A stretch of 64,000 bases of DNA, from positions 1 to 64,000 of the forward strand of contig JBDJPA010000014.1 in assembly GCA_039654915.1 (NCBI GenBank). Reading direction: 5' to 3'. Below the pieces are notes generated by a model. The model was given only the letters and a program-made list of their open reading frames with translations, was not told where the DNA came from and searched no databases. This DNA is from Aquilaria yunnanensis. Its lineage: Eukaryota > Streptophyta > Magnoliopsida > Malvales > Thymelaeaceae. Positions within the stretch are counted from its first letter, which is position 1. Each line of letters begins with the position of its first letter. The position numbers and the translations under genes were made by a program. This document shows positions 54,189 through 64,000 of the stretch, in pieces.

Positions 54189-57100
54189 TAAGGATGACAA
54201 TTGGGTTGGTCGAGTCAGATTTGGGTCAGATTATTCAGGTTTATGTTTAATTGGATCAGCATAAATTCGGGTCATTGTCAGGTCATTTGGGTTCATGTTG
54301 ATTTCGGGTTGACTGAATTTCGGGTTTGGGTTGTGTTGCATCGTGTTTATTTGGGTTTAGGTTCAACACAGATTGAGTCAATTTCAGTCTCGGATAATTT
54401 CAAGTCAGATTTCAGTCCAAACTTGGATTGACCAGTTATGTTTGTTTGGGTCACTGGTATATATATTGGAATCACTTAATCAATTCAAATTTTTGTTAAA
54501 ATTTAAATTAAATAATTTAATTTTTTGTGCAATGAATTTACATTAATTTTTATTTTCTTAGTATGTTAAATTAAAAAATTTATAAAAAAATTCTTAATTA
54601 TGTTTTGACAAATTTGCTATGATATCCAACTTTTGTTGTGAAATTATTATGAAATATAACTCTAGTTCACTATTACTTTATTAGTGATTAAATAGAAAAA
54701 TTTTAGAAATTATGGGTGAAATACAAAGATTTGAAAACTTTAAGGACCCATATTGTAATTATTATGGAGACTAAAATGAAAATTTCTAAAATTAAGGTAC
54801 CTTATTGCATTATACTTAAAAGTTTAGGGACCAATGTTGTAATTTGATAATTGTCTACCAAGATCATATAACTTACTAAATATAGAAGTTACTTAGTTTA
54901 GAAGAACCCAAATATGAAATTTATTAAATATGAAAGCCTTTGAATATGAGAGTTACTAAATATGTATGTTCTTAAAAAAATAAAGTTATTAAATATGGAA
55001 GCGTACATATATAAAACTTATTAAATTTGAAAGAAATAAACGAGAAAAGTTAAGATTTAGGGTAAATGTTAGAATTAATTGTTAATGTTTAGGATAAGAG
55101 CTAGGAATAAAATTAAGTGTTAAAGTTTAGGGTTTATGGTTTTAAGGTTAGAGTTAAGCGTTAGAATTGAGGGCATATGGTTATGGTTAAGATTTCAATT
55201 AGGGTTAGGATTTAGGATTTAAAGTTTAGGTTTAGGTATAATGTTTATGGTTACGATTGAGGGCTTATGATTTATGTTAGAGTAAGTCTTTAGGATTTTA
55301 GGGTTTTAGGTTTAGGTTTAGGTTTGTTGTAAATTAAATTCAAATTCGAAGATAAATCATTAAAGACTAATCTTGTATTTACCATTTCTACTAATATAAT
55401 ATAGGAATATTAGTAATACCTGACAGGGCAGAAATGTTAATACTAGTGGAAGAAAAACTCTTACAAATTTAATTTAACAAAACATAAAAATGCCCTAATT
55501 TGAAAGATTTAAAATTAATTAAATCAAATTACAAACAATGAAGAGAACCATATTAATTAAATCAAATTTCAAATACCTTGATTTAAAACAATTAACTATA
55601 TTAAATTAATATTGTATTTATCAATTGAAGTTTGTGCAGTAAACTTGAAATTTGAATCCTAAATAACCAATTTAAGTATCCAACAATTCAACAAATTTGT
55701 GCACGACTACCAAAAAATGAAATGAAAATTTTTGTGCGGTAAATGAAATTTTTTCTAAATAGATCTACTGCTACTCGATCTGGATTACTTGACATTTAAT
55801 TTAACTATCAGATAAGACTTAGTATGTCAGTTACATGTTTCAAAAGAATTTATAAGCAATTCCCTAAATTATTAAATTCCAGAAGACCTGTACATAAAAT
55901 ATAGGATAAACAACACCTGTCGTCCCTAAACTAAGACCCATGTTTCGGATTCATCCCAGAATTATAAAATGTCACACCATTTATCCTTTAATTATGAAAC
56001 TGTTACACCAATCACCATGTCATTAACTATAACCATTAAAATGGACAGAAAAAAAACCTAAAAATCTAGTTTTAACCCTTGAAAATCTTTCATTTGTCAT
56101 AGAAACCTCAAAATTTTTACATCTTACAATAAAAATACCATCCCGTGATGACCATTACCTCTGTTTCTTCACCCCTTATGACCTTCACCTCTGCTATGAC
56201 CGGCACTAATTTGCCACCGACACGTCCTCATCCCGTCGCCAACATCCCACGTCGTAGCCACCGATGACAATTAATTGATAGAGAAAGAGAAACAAAAAAC
56301 TGAGACCTTTGAGGCTAGAATGTGGCTTTTTTCCTTGATTGTTGCCCCTTGTCGTTGTCTTCTGTTGCCATTTTCGATTGCCGTCTTGTCGCGCTCTCCC
56401 CTCAATTAAGTGTCCTCTTCCATAGCGCTTTCCCATCACGCTCCAATCTTACCCATCGTCATCCTCTATCGTTGTTTCCCTTCCATCTTGCTTAGACATC
56501 TCCCTTTAATTGCACTCCAATTTTGTCGCTTCTCTTTAATTGCGCACTGTCGGAGGAAGACGATTATTGACAGTTGCGCTTTATCGGATAAAGACAATCA
56601 TGCACCACTAGAAGATGATGAAACACATTGTTGGAGGAATATGGCTATTGACAATCTAGCAGGATAAGAGGGGTGGTGGGCTCGCAAATGGAAATATCAG
56701 CTTGTAATCAATGATAGAGGACATGAGAACCAAATGGGCGAAGCAAAGGATGGTGGCGGTTATGGAGGAGGCCAAGAGGGATGGCGATTAGGAGAAGGTG
56801 GTTTTGTTGGAAGATGTAAAATTTTTTACGTTTTTACGAAAAATTGAAGATTTTTAGGGGTTAGACTAGTTTTTTGCGTTTTTTTCCATCCATTTTAATG
56901 ATTACTTAAACTAGTTTTTTTTTTCCATTTTAACAGTTGTAGTTAACGGCAGGGCAATTGGTGTAACATTTTCATAGTTAAAGGATAAATAGTGTAACAT
57001 TTTGTAATTTCAGGACAATTTTAAAACATAGGTCTTAGTTCAGAGACGACGAGTGCTATTTACCCTAAAACATATTATTTTGTTAATTTATTCTTCAAAG

Positions 57101-57471
57101 GCCTCTAAATAAAAATTATTTTTATAGTATTTTAAAGTTTCTTAAATTTTATTGTCATAATTGATGTGTAATTTAAATAACTAATATATAAAAAATCATA
57201 ATTTTTTAAATTTTTGCTGACCATATATTTTTGTTGATTGGGTTAAAATTGGGTTATGTCGTATTTAGTCATCAGGTTATTCGCGTTCAAGTCAGATCAA
57301 TCTCAGGTGTGGGTTATTTCAGGTTCAGGTCATTTATAGCTCAAATTTTCTCGGGTTTCATTTCAATCGGGTTCGGGTTATTGATTTTTCTAGTTAAATC
57401 AAGTCTAGTCGAGCTTGAGTACTGGTGAGTTTGGTCAGGTTATTGGGTTAGGTTAAATTTTGACATCCCTA
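54189..57471. mobile_element. Second hAT-like GGGT-rich element
   Basis: It starts taaggatgacaattgggttg and ends ttttgacatcccta, with the perfect 8-bp duplication attatttg (54181-54188 and 57472-57479). Interior order is the same as in the element at 29406: GGGT-rich end, AT-rich DNA, words like ttactaaatatg (54880-55010), degenerate tta(g)ggtt words (55030-55330), GGGT-rich end. A Mutator-like element is inserted at 55903-57066. No transposase is seen. Confidence 0.75.
55903..57066. mobile_element. Mutator-like element with long terminal inverted repeats
   Basis: The left arm begins aggataaacaacacctgtcg and the right arm, reversed, agggtaaatagcactcgtcg. Matching continues for about 170-200 bp (for example aactaagacc(c/t)atgttt, and tta(t)acaccaat). 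Flanks ataaaatat and aaaacatat agree at 7 of 9 bases, weak support for a 9-bp duplication. The interior is GC-richer, with short unsupported ORFs on both strands. Confidence 0.65.
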
Positions 57472-57479
57472 ATTATTTG

Positions 57480-59665
57480 CATCTCAAATTTTGAAATTAG
57501 TCACTTTTACCACTATCTCAATAAGTAGAAAAGATGTTCTAAAATTTTTGTTTTACAGTTCCCCCCTAGACTTTCATGGGGTTATGGTTAAGGCCCCGAT
57601 TTAGGTTGAAATACCAAAACAACTACGTTAGTCTTATACCGTATATTTTCTGTTTATCAAATTGCTCATAATAACTTTTAAACAATTTTAAAATTTTGAA
57701 GCCTCTTAATTGATGATGACTTCATTTTTATTTAGACATTCATAACTGTTTTAACACGTATTCTTCTATAAATTAGATTAGTATGAAAAAATTACTATAT
57801 TTTTATTGATCGACCCGTAATGAAGCGCAGGTTGCATTATAGTCTATATATATAGAAACACACAACATTTTGTTTTTTGGTAAACTTTTATAATCAATTT
57901 CCTATAATGCCTTTCGACCTCCGGAGATGGACAAGCACGGAGAACCAACGAAACCCAGCAACGATACTAAAGCCAGCCAATTCCCGATGTTAACCGCCGA
58001 AAATTAATACAGGAAACTTTGAATCTTGAAAGGTGCCACATAAATCATCGGAATCACAGAAGTAGATTTGGTCGCCAGACCCCTTTGACCACTGAAAATG
58101 TTACAACCACGGTCTGTGAAGCACCAAATGGGCTGTCGATACCTGCCAGTTCTAGATGATCAGAACAATAAAAAATTAATGCAGGAAGTGACGAATTTTG
58201 ATAGGGAGCCCCGCAAACCACCGGAAGGATGACGTCTAGGAGCAGCATGAATGGTCACGGATCCTACTTTGTTTAGAATGGCCAAGAGAACAGAGAGAAA
58301 GACCAAAGCAAGGCAGAAGGGAGGTCGACCAATTAGACTAGATTTGGTGGTGGGGAGAGGCGGAGCATGAATTTGGACAAAGAGGATAGAAAACTAAAAC
58401 TCGTATGTAGTAACTAAAACGGGATAAAGAGAGTTTTTTTTTTTTTTTTCTTTTAGCCGACGATGCTCGATGCAATAAACTTACTTTACTTACACACTAA
58501 TATATATATATAGCTCATAGTAATTTTATTTTTTACCATGGAAACTTAGAACTAATTAATAAAACTGCCTGCCTGAGATATTAACTTATGGAGTAGAATT
58601 TTTTGACAGTCCCAAAGTCCGTCTTCCGGGACATCATTTCCGTAATTTCTATACGCATGCATTATTTGAATTAATTCTAAAACTTTATCTTTTGTACTGC
58701 TTGTATGGTAATATTCTCATATTCTCGATCGATCAGTTGCACTAGTTGTTGAAAAGGACGCTATTCTTATCTATTCACAATTTACAAATTTTTTGTTTGA
58801 ATTTCTTTCAGGCACCTAACGATGATAGCCAGCAAAATTGATTAGAAGCAATCTGAATCCACATTTCAAAATTGTGTGTAGAATAGGAGTTTAATAAGTG
58901 GCTCTGTAGGGGTTTGATTTTCGATCAGGGGTTTCTCCTCTGGTTGTTGGCTCCTGGCTAGTTGTATCTTTTGTACTTCTTTTCCATTAATATATTTCTG
59001 TTTGCTGTTAAAAATTAAAAAAAGAGCCTCGTTTTTTTCTCTAAACGAACTGATCGATCACATTGGATAATTGATAAACTAAGTAGACTTAAAGTAATAA
59101 TATACGCAAGTTTTGGTCCTAACCGGCCCATAAAATCCTAAATTAAGCAGCCAAGAATCAACTTTGTGGTTATAAAATTTTAAAGTAAGTCAGGAATAAA
59201 ATCCTATCTTTATCACAGATGTGTGGACTCGGGTACGGTGGATATGGAATATAGGGTATAGGCTTTGCAATAGCATTTCCCTTATATCCCACTCTTTGTA
59301 ATAATAATATAATTTTAAGTAGCAAAATATGCATGTATGCAAAAAAAAAAAAAAAAAACAATTATTGTAATAATATTACATATTCTTCTTCACAAGAATC
59401 CTCTGGTATCTCATCCCTAGCTAACATAAAAATCTGGCAACAGTTAGAGATCATGCTCTTAGATATTTAACCGAAGCTCTGCGCCCATGGACCACCACCG
59501 ATCTTCCAGAGAATTTTCATCTCAAGAGTTACACATTAGCACTATATAAAGAACCCTTTTCCCCATACTTTATCTCACAATTTCACAACCTCACCCAAAT
59601 ACATATGATTAGCCACCATCTCACAACACTTGATCGGATATCGGTTCAAATCAATCGATCTGATA
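57480..59665. other. Intergenic region upstream of the gene at 59666
   Basis: 57890-58380 is less AT-rich and has two diverged copies of a segment with aaattaat(a/g)caggaa (58000 and 58172). It is possibly part of a decayed element or exon, with no supported ORF. From 58900 to 59400 it is AT-rich. The stretch 59540-59665 is the promoter and 5' leader of the next gene. Confidence 0.4.
59543..59550 (+). promoter_or_regulatory. TATA box of the gene at 59666
   Basis: TATATAAA, 116 bp upstream of the ATG, in a typical plant core-promoter setting. Confidence 0.65.
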
Positions 59666-60067
59666 ATGGATTCCAACCGCAAGCGCAGAGGGTTCATGAA
59701 GGGCAAGATGATGCCCTTCTACCGCAACGCTCCCAAGAGCGCCGCCCCGGCAGCTAACGTCCAGTACACCAACAAGGTGGTCAAGCCGAACATGGCTTCT
59801 CCTACAGCTGCTTCGGTCGGGTTCTTGGTGCAGAAGGAGTTGGTGAATCCGACGCAGAAGGTGTCGTTTGTTAACGTGCAAGCCCCCCAAAGCGCAAAGC
59901 TAAGCCAGAACCAGACCGATCTTCATTCCTTTTTTGGAGTGGGCGACGAACTGGTCGATGCCAAGGCCGCGAGCTACATCTCCTCTGTTCAGGAGCGTTT
60001 CAAGATGGAGCGAATCAACTCTGAGAGAATGAAGCATCAAGATCATGCTGATTCACTAGTTAATTAG
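59666..60067 (+). CDS. Conserved small plant protein of unknown function with a VQERF motif (133 aa)
   Basis: This is a single-exon ORF. I chose ATG 59666 (ataATGGAT) rather than the upstream in-frame ATG at 59630, because the family begins MDSNRKRRGF-like and the TATA box is at 59543. The N-terminus is basic (RKRRGFMKGKMMPFYR). A low-complexity middle is followed by a conserved C-terminal motif, VDAKAASYISSVQERFKMER (about residues 93-112). I know this motif from short plant proteins that have no assigned biochemical function. There is no signal peptide or membrane segment. Codon use is GC-richer than its surroundings, as expected of a functional gene among AT-rich repeats. Confidence 0.85.
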   Translation: MDSNRKRRGFMKGKMMPFYRNAPKSAAPAANVQYTNKVVKPNMASPTAASVGFLVQKELVNPTQKVSFVNVQAPQSAKLSQNQTDLHSFFGVGDELVDAKAASYISSVQERFKMERINSERMKHQDHADSLVN

Positions 60068-61962
60068 CTAGAAAAACACTAGAATATCTAATAAGTTAGC
60101 GCATTTTCTTCAATAGTAATTAATTAGTTGGTTCTCTTTCATTTTATCACGTAGCAAATATTATAATTGGACATATATTTGTGCCTTTTTAGTCTGCTAT
60201 GTAGGAGCTCTGTCTGCTTAATAGTTGAAACTAGGTGGATAAATCGCGCGTTGCTAATTGTTGATTGGGGACCCGAGCATGAGGAAATCTGAAATCTGAT
60301 CTAATTACATTTGAACTTTTAACAAGTGATTAATTATTTCAACTATTCAATTGTGTTTATATACATTGTGGTGAGATGCATGATAATTTTTTTTCTCCCT
60401 TTTTTCCTCAATTATTACGCGTCTCATCATGGTGTGTGTATAGTCCAAGTTTAAATATCAATCGTTTCTCAGGTGGATGAAAAAAGAAAATAATGCACTT
60501 CCTGGGTCTAAGCTGAAAGCTGAAGAAATTGGGGACCAAGAGAGCTGACACAAAAAATTTAGGAACTTTTTTCAAGTTTGCCCCTTTCCTATTCTTTCTA
60601 GGCCAGACTAATTTCAGGTCAAATCCAGCCTGAATCAAGCAACCCTCCACCAAGACCAGACTAAATTCTTGGGCCAAAGTTGCATTACCATTCATACAGG
60701 CATATTACTGTAGATAGTTCTTTACAATTCCTATTTAGTGTGTGTGTGTGTATAATTACATTGTTTGATAAAACTTGAAGTTTAACTTAAGCTCTAAACA
60801 AAATTTAGAAACATAGGCTTAAAATTGACAACAGAAACAGGCCTAAACACTACCAATTGAGAGAAAAAAAAATAAAAAGTTGAAGAACTGTTTCGGATCC
60901 TCTAATCTCTCTATAGCAATAAAGAAAGCAAGTGTGTGATCAACTCATCCAATCTCCAGAAAAAGGGATGGGGCCACTTAGTGTTGAGCAGGGCAACTGT
61001 CCCCACTCAATTTAAAAAAAAACTATAAATTTTAGATATAAATTTATGATAATTGACCATCTTAACTCCATAATTTTTTAAATATATAACTATTTACCTC
61101 TACTATCTTTTATATATGATTCTTGCCCTCACTAAAAAAATTTTCTGGCTCTACTCCTGTTCAAAAAAACAATAGTTTTCTACTCAATTCCACAAACAAA
61201 AATGGAATTCAGTTACTCTTACATTAATGTATGTGAGAAAGACTAATAAAAGACAACCACTAAAGGAAAAAATAATAATAATTCAATGTCATGCTTTGAC
61301 TTCAAGGAGTAAGGAGTCATGCAACAAAGTGACAAAATAATATTGAAAAAAAATGAAAAAGTGTTGTTGACTTTTCTTTGGCTATCCCTAAGTTTTTTTT
61401 ATTTGTACACACACAAACACACCTGACCTAGTTCAAATATATGTAGAGCTCCTTAGAGAAGCAATTGTCATTTCCACCAAAAAAAATTATCTGTTTTTCA
61501 TGAATTATGACGACCATATAGCCATCTTGCATTCACGTTGCTTAATGTGATCCTCGTGCGAAGACTATACTTGCAGTTGGGCGCCCACTTTTTATGGGCT
61601 GGATATCAATACCTGCATCAGATTCATAAGCAATGCCAAGGAACAACTAAACAAAATTATCTAACAAACACAATACAGACTTCCTGAATTTCTCAATTAA
61701 AATAAATTAATTCAAAGAGATCATCTTCAGAATATGCAAATAAATCACCAGGTAGGCATCTATGGAACCACCATGCTTTGATTCGTACAGGGGAGTCATG
61801 CTTGGCCTATAAAATTTCAGAAAAAGTGCTTCCCACCCCACCATGAATGAGAATTTCCGAGATTATTTGCATCATATTTTGAGTCAAAAGCCTCATCATC
61901 TCCTTCCTTCCGTTGATAAATTTCCTAAAAGAGTCATGTGGGAACCAACAACAACAAAATTT
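60068..61962. other. 3' region of the small gene and intergenic DNA
   Basis: No gene is supported. Between about 60965 and 61157 is a probable old hAT-type fragment: ctcactaaaaaaattttctg followed by gctctactcctg resembles the TIR side of common plant hAT elements. A short (tg)n tract lies near 60740. The ORFs at 60408 and 61843 are not recognised. Confidence 0.4.
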
Positions 61963-62458
61963 CACTACAAGGATGAGGATTATTTGCTACGAAAATTTCC
62001 TACAAAAAAAAACGTAGGAAAATTATGCGCAGAAAAACCGTCGGATAAAATCTTATGTCCGACGGTTTTGAGTCAATAAATTTCTGACACAAAAAAGCGT
62101 AGGATAAATGTCAGAGTAAGATGGCGGGAAATAATAGCGCTAAGTAGTCCGACGGTTTTGAGGCGAATGAGACCACATATGTAGGAAAAGCGTCGGACAC
62201 GTTATCCAACGCTTTTCTTGCAGTTTATAGTCCTACGGTTTTGAGACAAAAAGTATCCGACGCTTTTCCTTCATTTTTTTTTCCTACGGTTTTGAGACAA
62301 AAAAAGAGTGAGTGTCTTAAAAATGTAGGAATTTTAATCCTGCAATTTTCCTACAGTTTTTTTCCTACATTTTTTTGACGTTAGTTACTACAACTTTCCT
62401 ACATTATTCTTGCAGTTTAACTTTTCATATATACCTACGATCTTGCTACAAATTTTGG

Positions 62459-62687
62459 CTATAAATACCTCCCCCCTTCTCTTCTCCAACTCGTCCCAGC
62501 AACAATTTCTACATCAAATTTCACTTCCGCTTCAACATCTTCTTCAACTTAATAAAGGTATTTATAAGTAATTTATAGATTAGTAATTTATCTGTTAATT
62601 ATTTATCTGTTATAAGCCGATGGGGATACATCAGATGATGAAACATCGCTCGATAGTTTTGAGTCAGATGAAGGCGATGATGTTTGA
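62459..62687 (+). other. Possible promoter and first exons of a gene in the CACTA-like element
   Basis: ctataaatacctcccccctt at 62459-62478 is a good TATA box followed by a C/T-rich leader. After a possible acceptor ag near 62616, a frame at 62617-62688 encodes the acidic SDDETSLDSFESDEGDDV then TGA. No ATG in frame is visible, so this is weak. Confidence 0.3.
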
Positions 62688-62905
62688 TTAAGTGTAATTG
62701 TTTAAAACATTTGCATGTTTTATTTGAAATTGTAATATAACTTTTAATGCATTTATGTTTGTGAATAGTTAAGGAAAAAAAATTATGAAATTTAATCATC
62801 ACATATCTAATTAATTACATGTGTCGTTGAAATGAAAATAATTAACTTTTTTCCCACAAAAAATTATTGCATGCTATTAAAAAAATAATAATAATGTTAC
62901 TAAAT

Positions 62906-63191
62906 GGGTAAAATCCACCAGGGGTCACCTAGCTTATTTTTTATAATGGTAGGGTTTAAAATTGTTGATAGAAAAAAATTAAATGACCATAAGTGTTATT
63001 TTATAATTTATTTCAAACTTTTTAATACAAAAACGTAAGCAATTAAAGTTAGATGTAACTCTGAAATTAACGGAAAGTACTCAAACAGAACACGCGATAA
63101 GAGGTAAGGTACTTCGGTAGGACAATTTGAAGGTAAGGTACCCGTTTAGGACAAAAACATAAGCTAGGTCACCCCCGGTGGATTTTACCCG
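62906..63191. mobile_element. MITE inside the CACTA-like element
   Basis: Terminal inverted repeats: gggtaaaatccaccaggggt on the left and, reversed, gggtaaaatccaccgggggt on the right, continuing through cacctagcttat. Flanks ttactaaat and ttaataaat agree at 8 of 9 bases, suggesting a Mutator-type insertion. About 286 bp, non-coding. Confidence 0.75.
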
Positions 63192-64000
63192 TTAATAAAT
63201 TTGGGAGATTCAATCTGACCATATACATTAAATCTATATATTTAATTTCCAAAATATAAATATTTTCATTTATTCATCAACTAAAAAAAGTGTAATAATT
63301 AACTCCTCCAACCATATAATTAGTTCATATATAAATACATTATAAATTAGATATAAATATATATAAATATTTGATATTCACTCTGTCCGACGATTTTAAG
63401 TTAGTAATTAATAAGGGTAGGAAAGATGTAGGAACATAATTACCTACGATAACGAGTTATCCGACGGTTTTAAGTCAGTATTTAAAAAATCGTCGGAAAT
63501 ATGTAGGATCATAACATAATGACATAGGGTAGCGCGTTGTCTGACATTTTTTAGTCAATATTTAAAAAATCGTAGGAAATATGTAGGACCATAATGACCT
63601 AGGGTAGCGCATTATCCGACGGTTTTGAGTCAATAATTCAGTTAAGTAGTAAAACTGTAGGAAAATTAGATGTCATAAAAGCGTAGGGTTTTTTGTAGCA
63701 AAACCGTAGGTGATTCGTTGAAGCAAAGGCAGGAAACCAATTACTGGCGGGAAATTCCAAAATTTGGTTTCCTACTCTTTTCATGCATTTTATATTTTTT
63801 GTAGGAAAACCGTAGGAAACATTGCTACGGTTTTCCTACATTTTTAAAAAATGCAGGAAAATCGTAGGTCTAGTTGGTAGCTAAATCGACAGACTTCCCC
63901 TTTAAATTCGTGGGAGTTCTTTAGTTTTCACTACTTCATTCCTTCATTTCTGCGACAAACTCTTCCAAACCCACTCCCCAAATCTCCCCCAGAGCTATTT

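Larger units (their letters stand above)
61963..64000. mobile_element. One end of a CACTA-like (En/Spm) transposon, continuing past the window
   Basis: The terminus is cactacaa at 61963-61970. Subterminal repeats follow: tccgacggttttgagtca at 62058, with variants at 62148, 62231, 62282, 63386, 63461 and 63620, and inverted gtaggaaa/gtcggaaa words between them. CACTA starts and dense subterminal repeats are diagnostic. The other end is not in the window. A TATA-like ctataaatacc (62459-62469) and a short acidic frame (62622-62687) hint at the start of a transcription unit. Confidence 0.75.

Noticed and set aside
55030..55330. Interstitial telomere repeat (tttaggg words)
   Set aside because: The words are degenerate with variable spacing and belong to the internal layout of the GGGT-rich hAT-like element.
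57890..58380. Protein-coding gene in a less AT-rich patch (64-codon minus ORF at 58054-58248)
   Set aside because: Short ORFs only, no splice pattern that extends them, and no recognisable motif.
61843..62079. 78-codon ORF
   Set aside because: It runs across the CACTA-like terminus at 61963 and into subterminal repeats, so it is a chance frame.

Overview
The window is nuclear DNA of a plant, most likely a eudicot. It has AT-rich intergenic sequence, spliced plant-type small genes, and nested LTR retrotransposons of the Ty3/gypsy Tat/Ogre type. It also has hAT-like, Mutator-like and CACTA-like DNA transposons. The species cannot be named from sequence alone. I see no rRNA, tRNA gene, CRISPR array or prokaryotic operon.

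Layout. 1-5787 is the 3' part of a Tat/Ogre-like element: RT, vestigial RNase H, second RNase H and integrase, lightly broken, followed by an intact 182-codon cysteine-rich protein gene. 7328-8626 (minus) is a real two-exon host gene for a 71-aa membrane-anchored protein. 8.7-11.7 kb is AT-rich, with a foldback MITE. 11764-29358 is a complete 17.6-kb non-autonomous Tat/Ogre-like element with 2.9-kb LTRs, a perfect 5-bp target duplication (gtgag), a PBS matching tRNA-Arg and a decayed gag, but no pol. Where pol would be followed by the 3' region, it carries three tandem cysteine-rich-protein genes (one intact, two decayed), an intronless LOG-like (cytokinin-activating enzyme family) gene, and a 2-kb hairpin-rich tandem array.

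29406-48675 is a hAT-like GGGT-rich element (8-bp target duplication attaccat). It was entered by another Tat-type element now reduced to a solo LTR (31122-48621, duplication ggttc). That solo LTR was in turn entered by a 14-kb rearranged relative of the 11.8-29.4 kb element (32345-46503, duplication actaa), whose middle is inverted. 48.7-64 kb holds two Mutator-like elements, a second hAT-like GGGT element, a small conserved plant gene at 59666-60067, and one end of a CACTA-like transposon from 61963.

The most unusual content is the cargo of the Tat/Ogre-like family. It consists of a multicopy zinc-binding basic protein whose core motif resembles the cysteine-rich proteins of carlaviruses, plus a LOG-like gene. 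Three of the genes lie behind near-identical TATA cassettes, and the upstream promoter module is amplified about five times in front of the LOG gene. The LTRs themselves show a conserved 74-76-nt intron-like module and a dispersed hairpin motif with compensatory changes. None of these roles is proven. They are read from the sequence and from general family knowledge.
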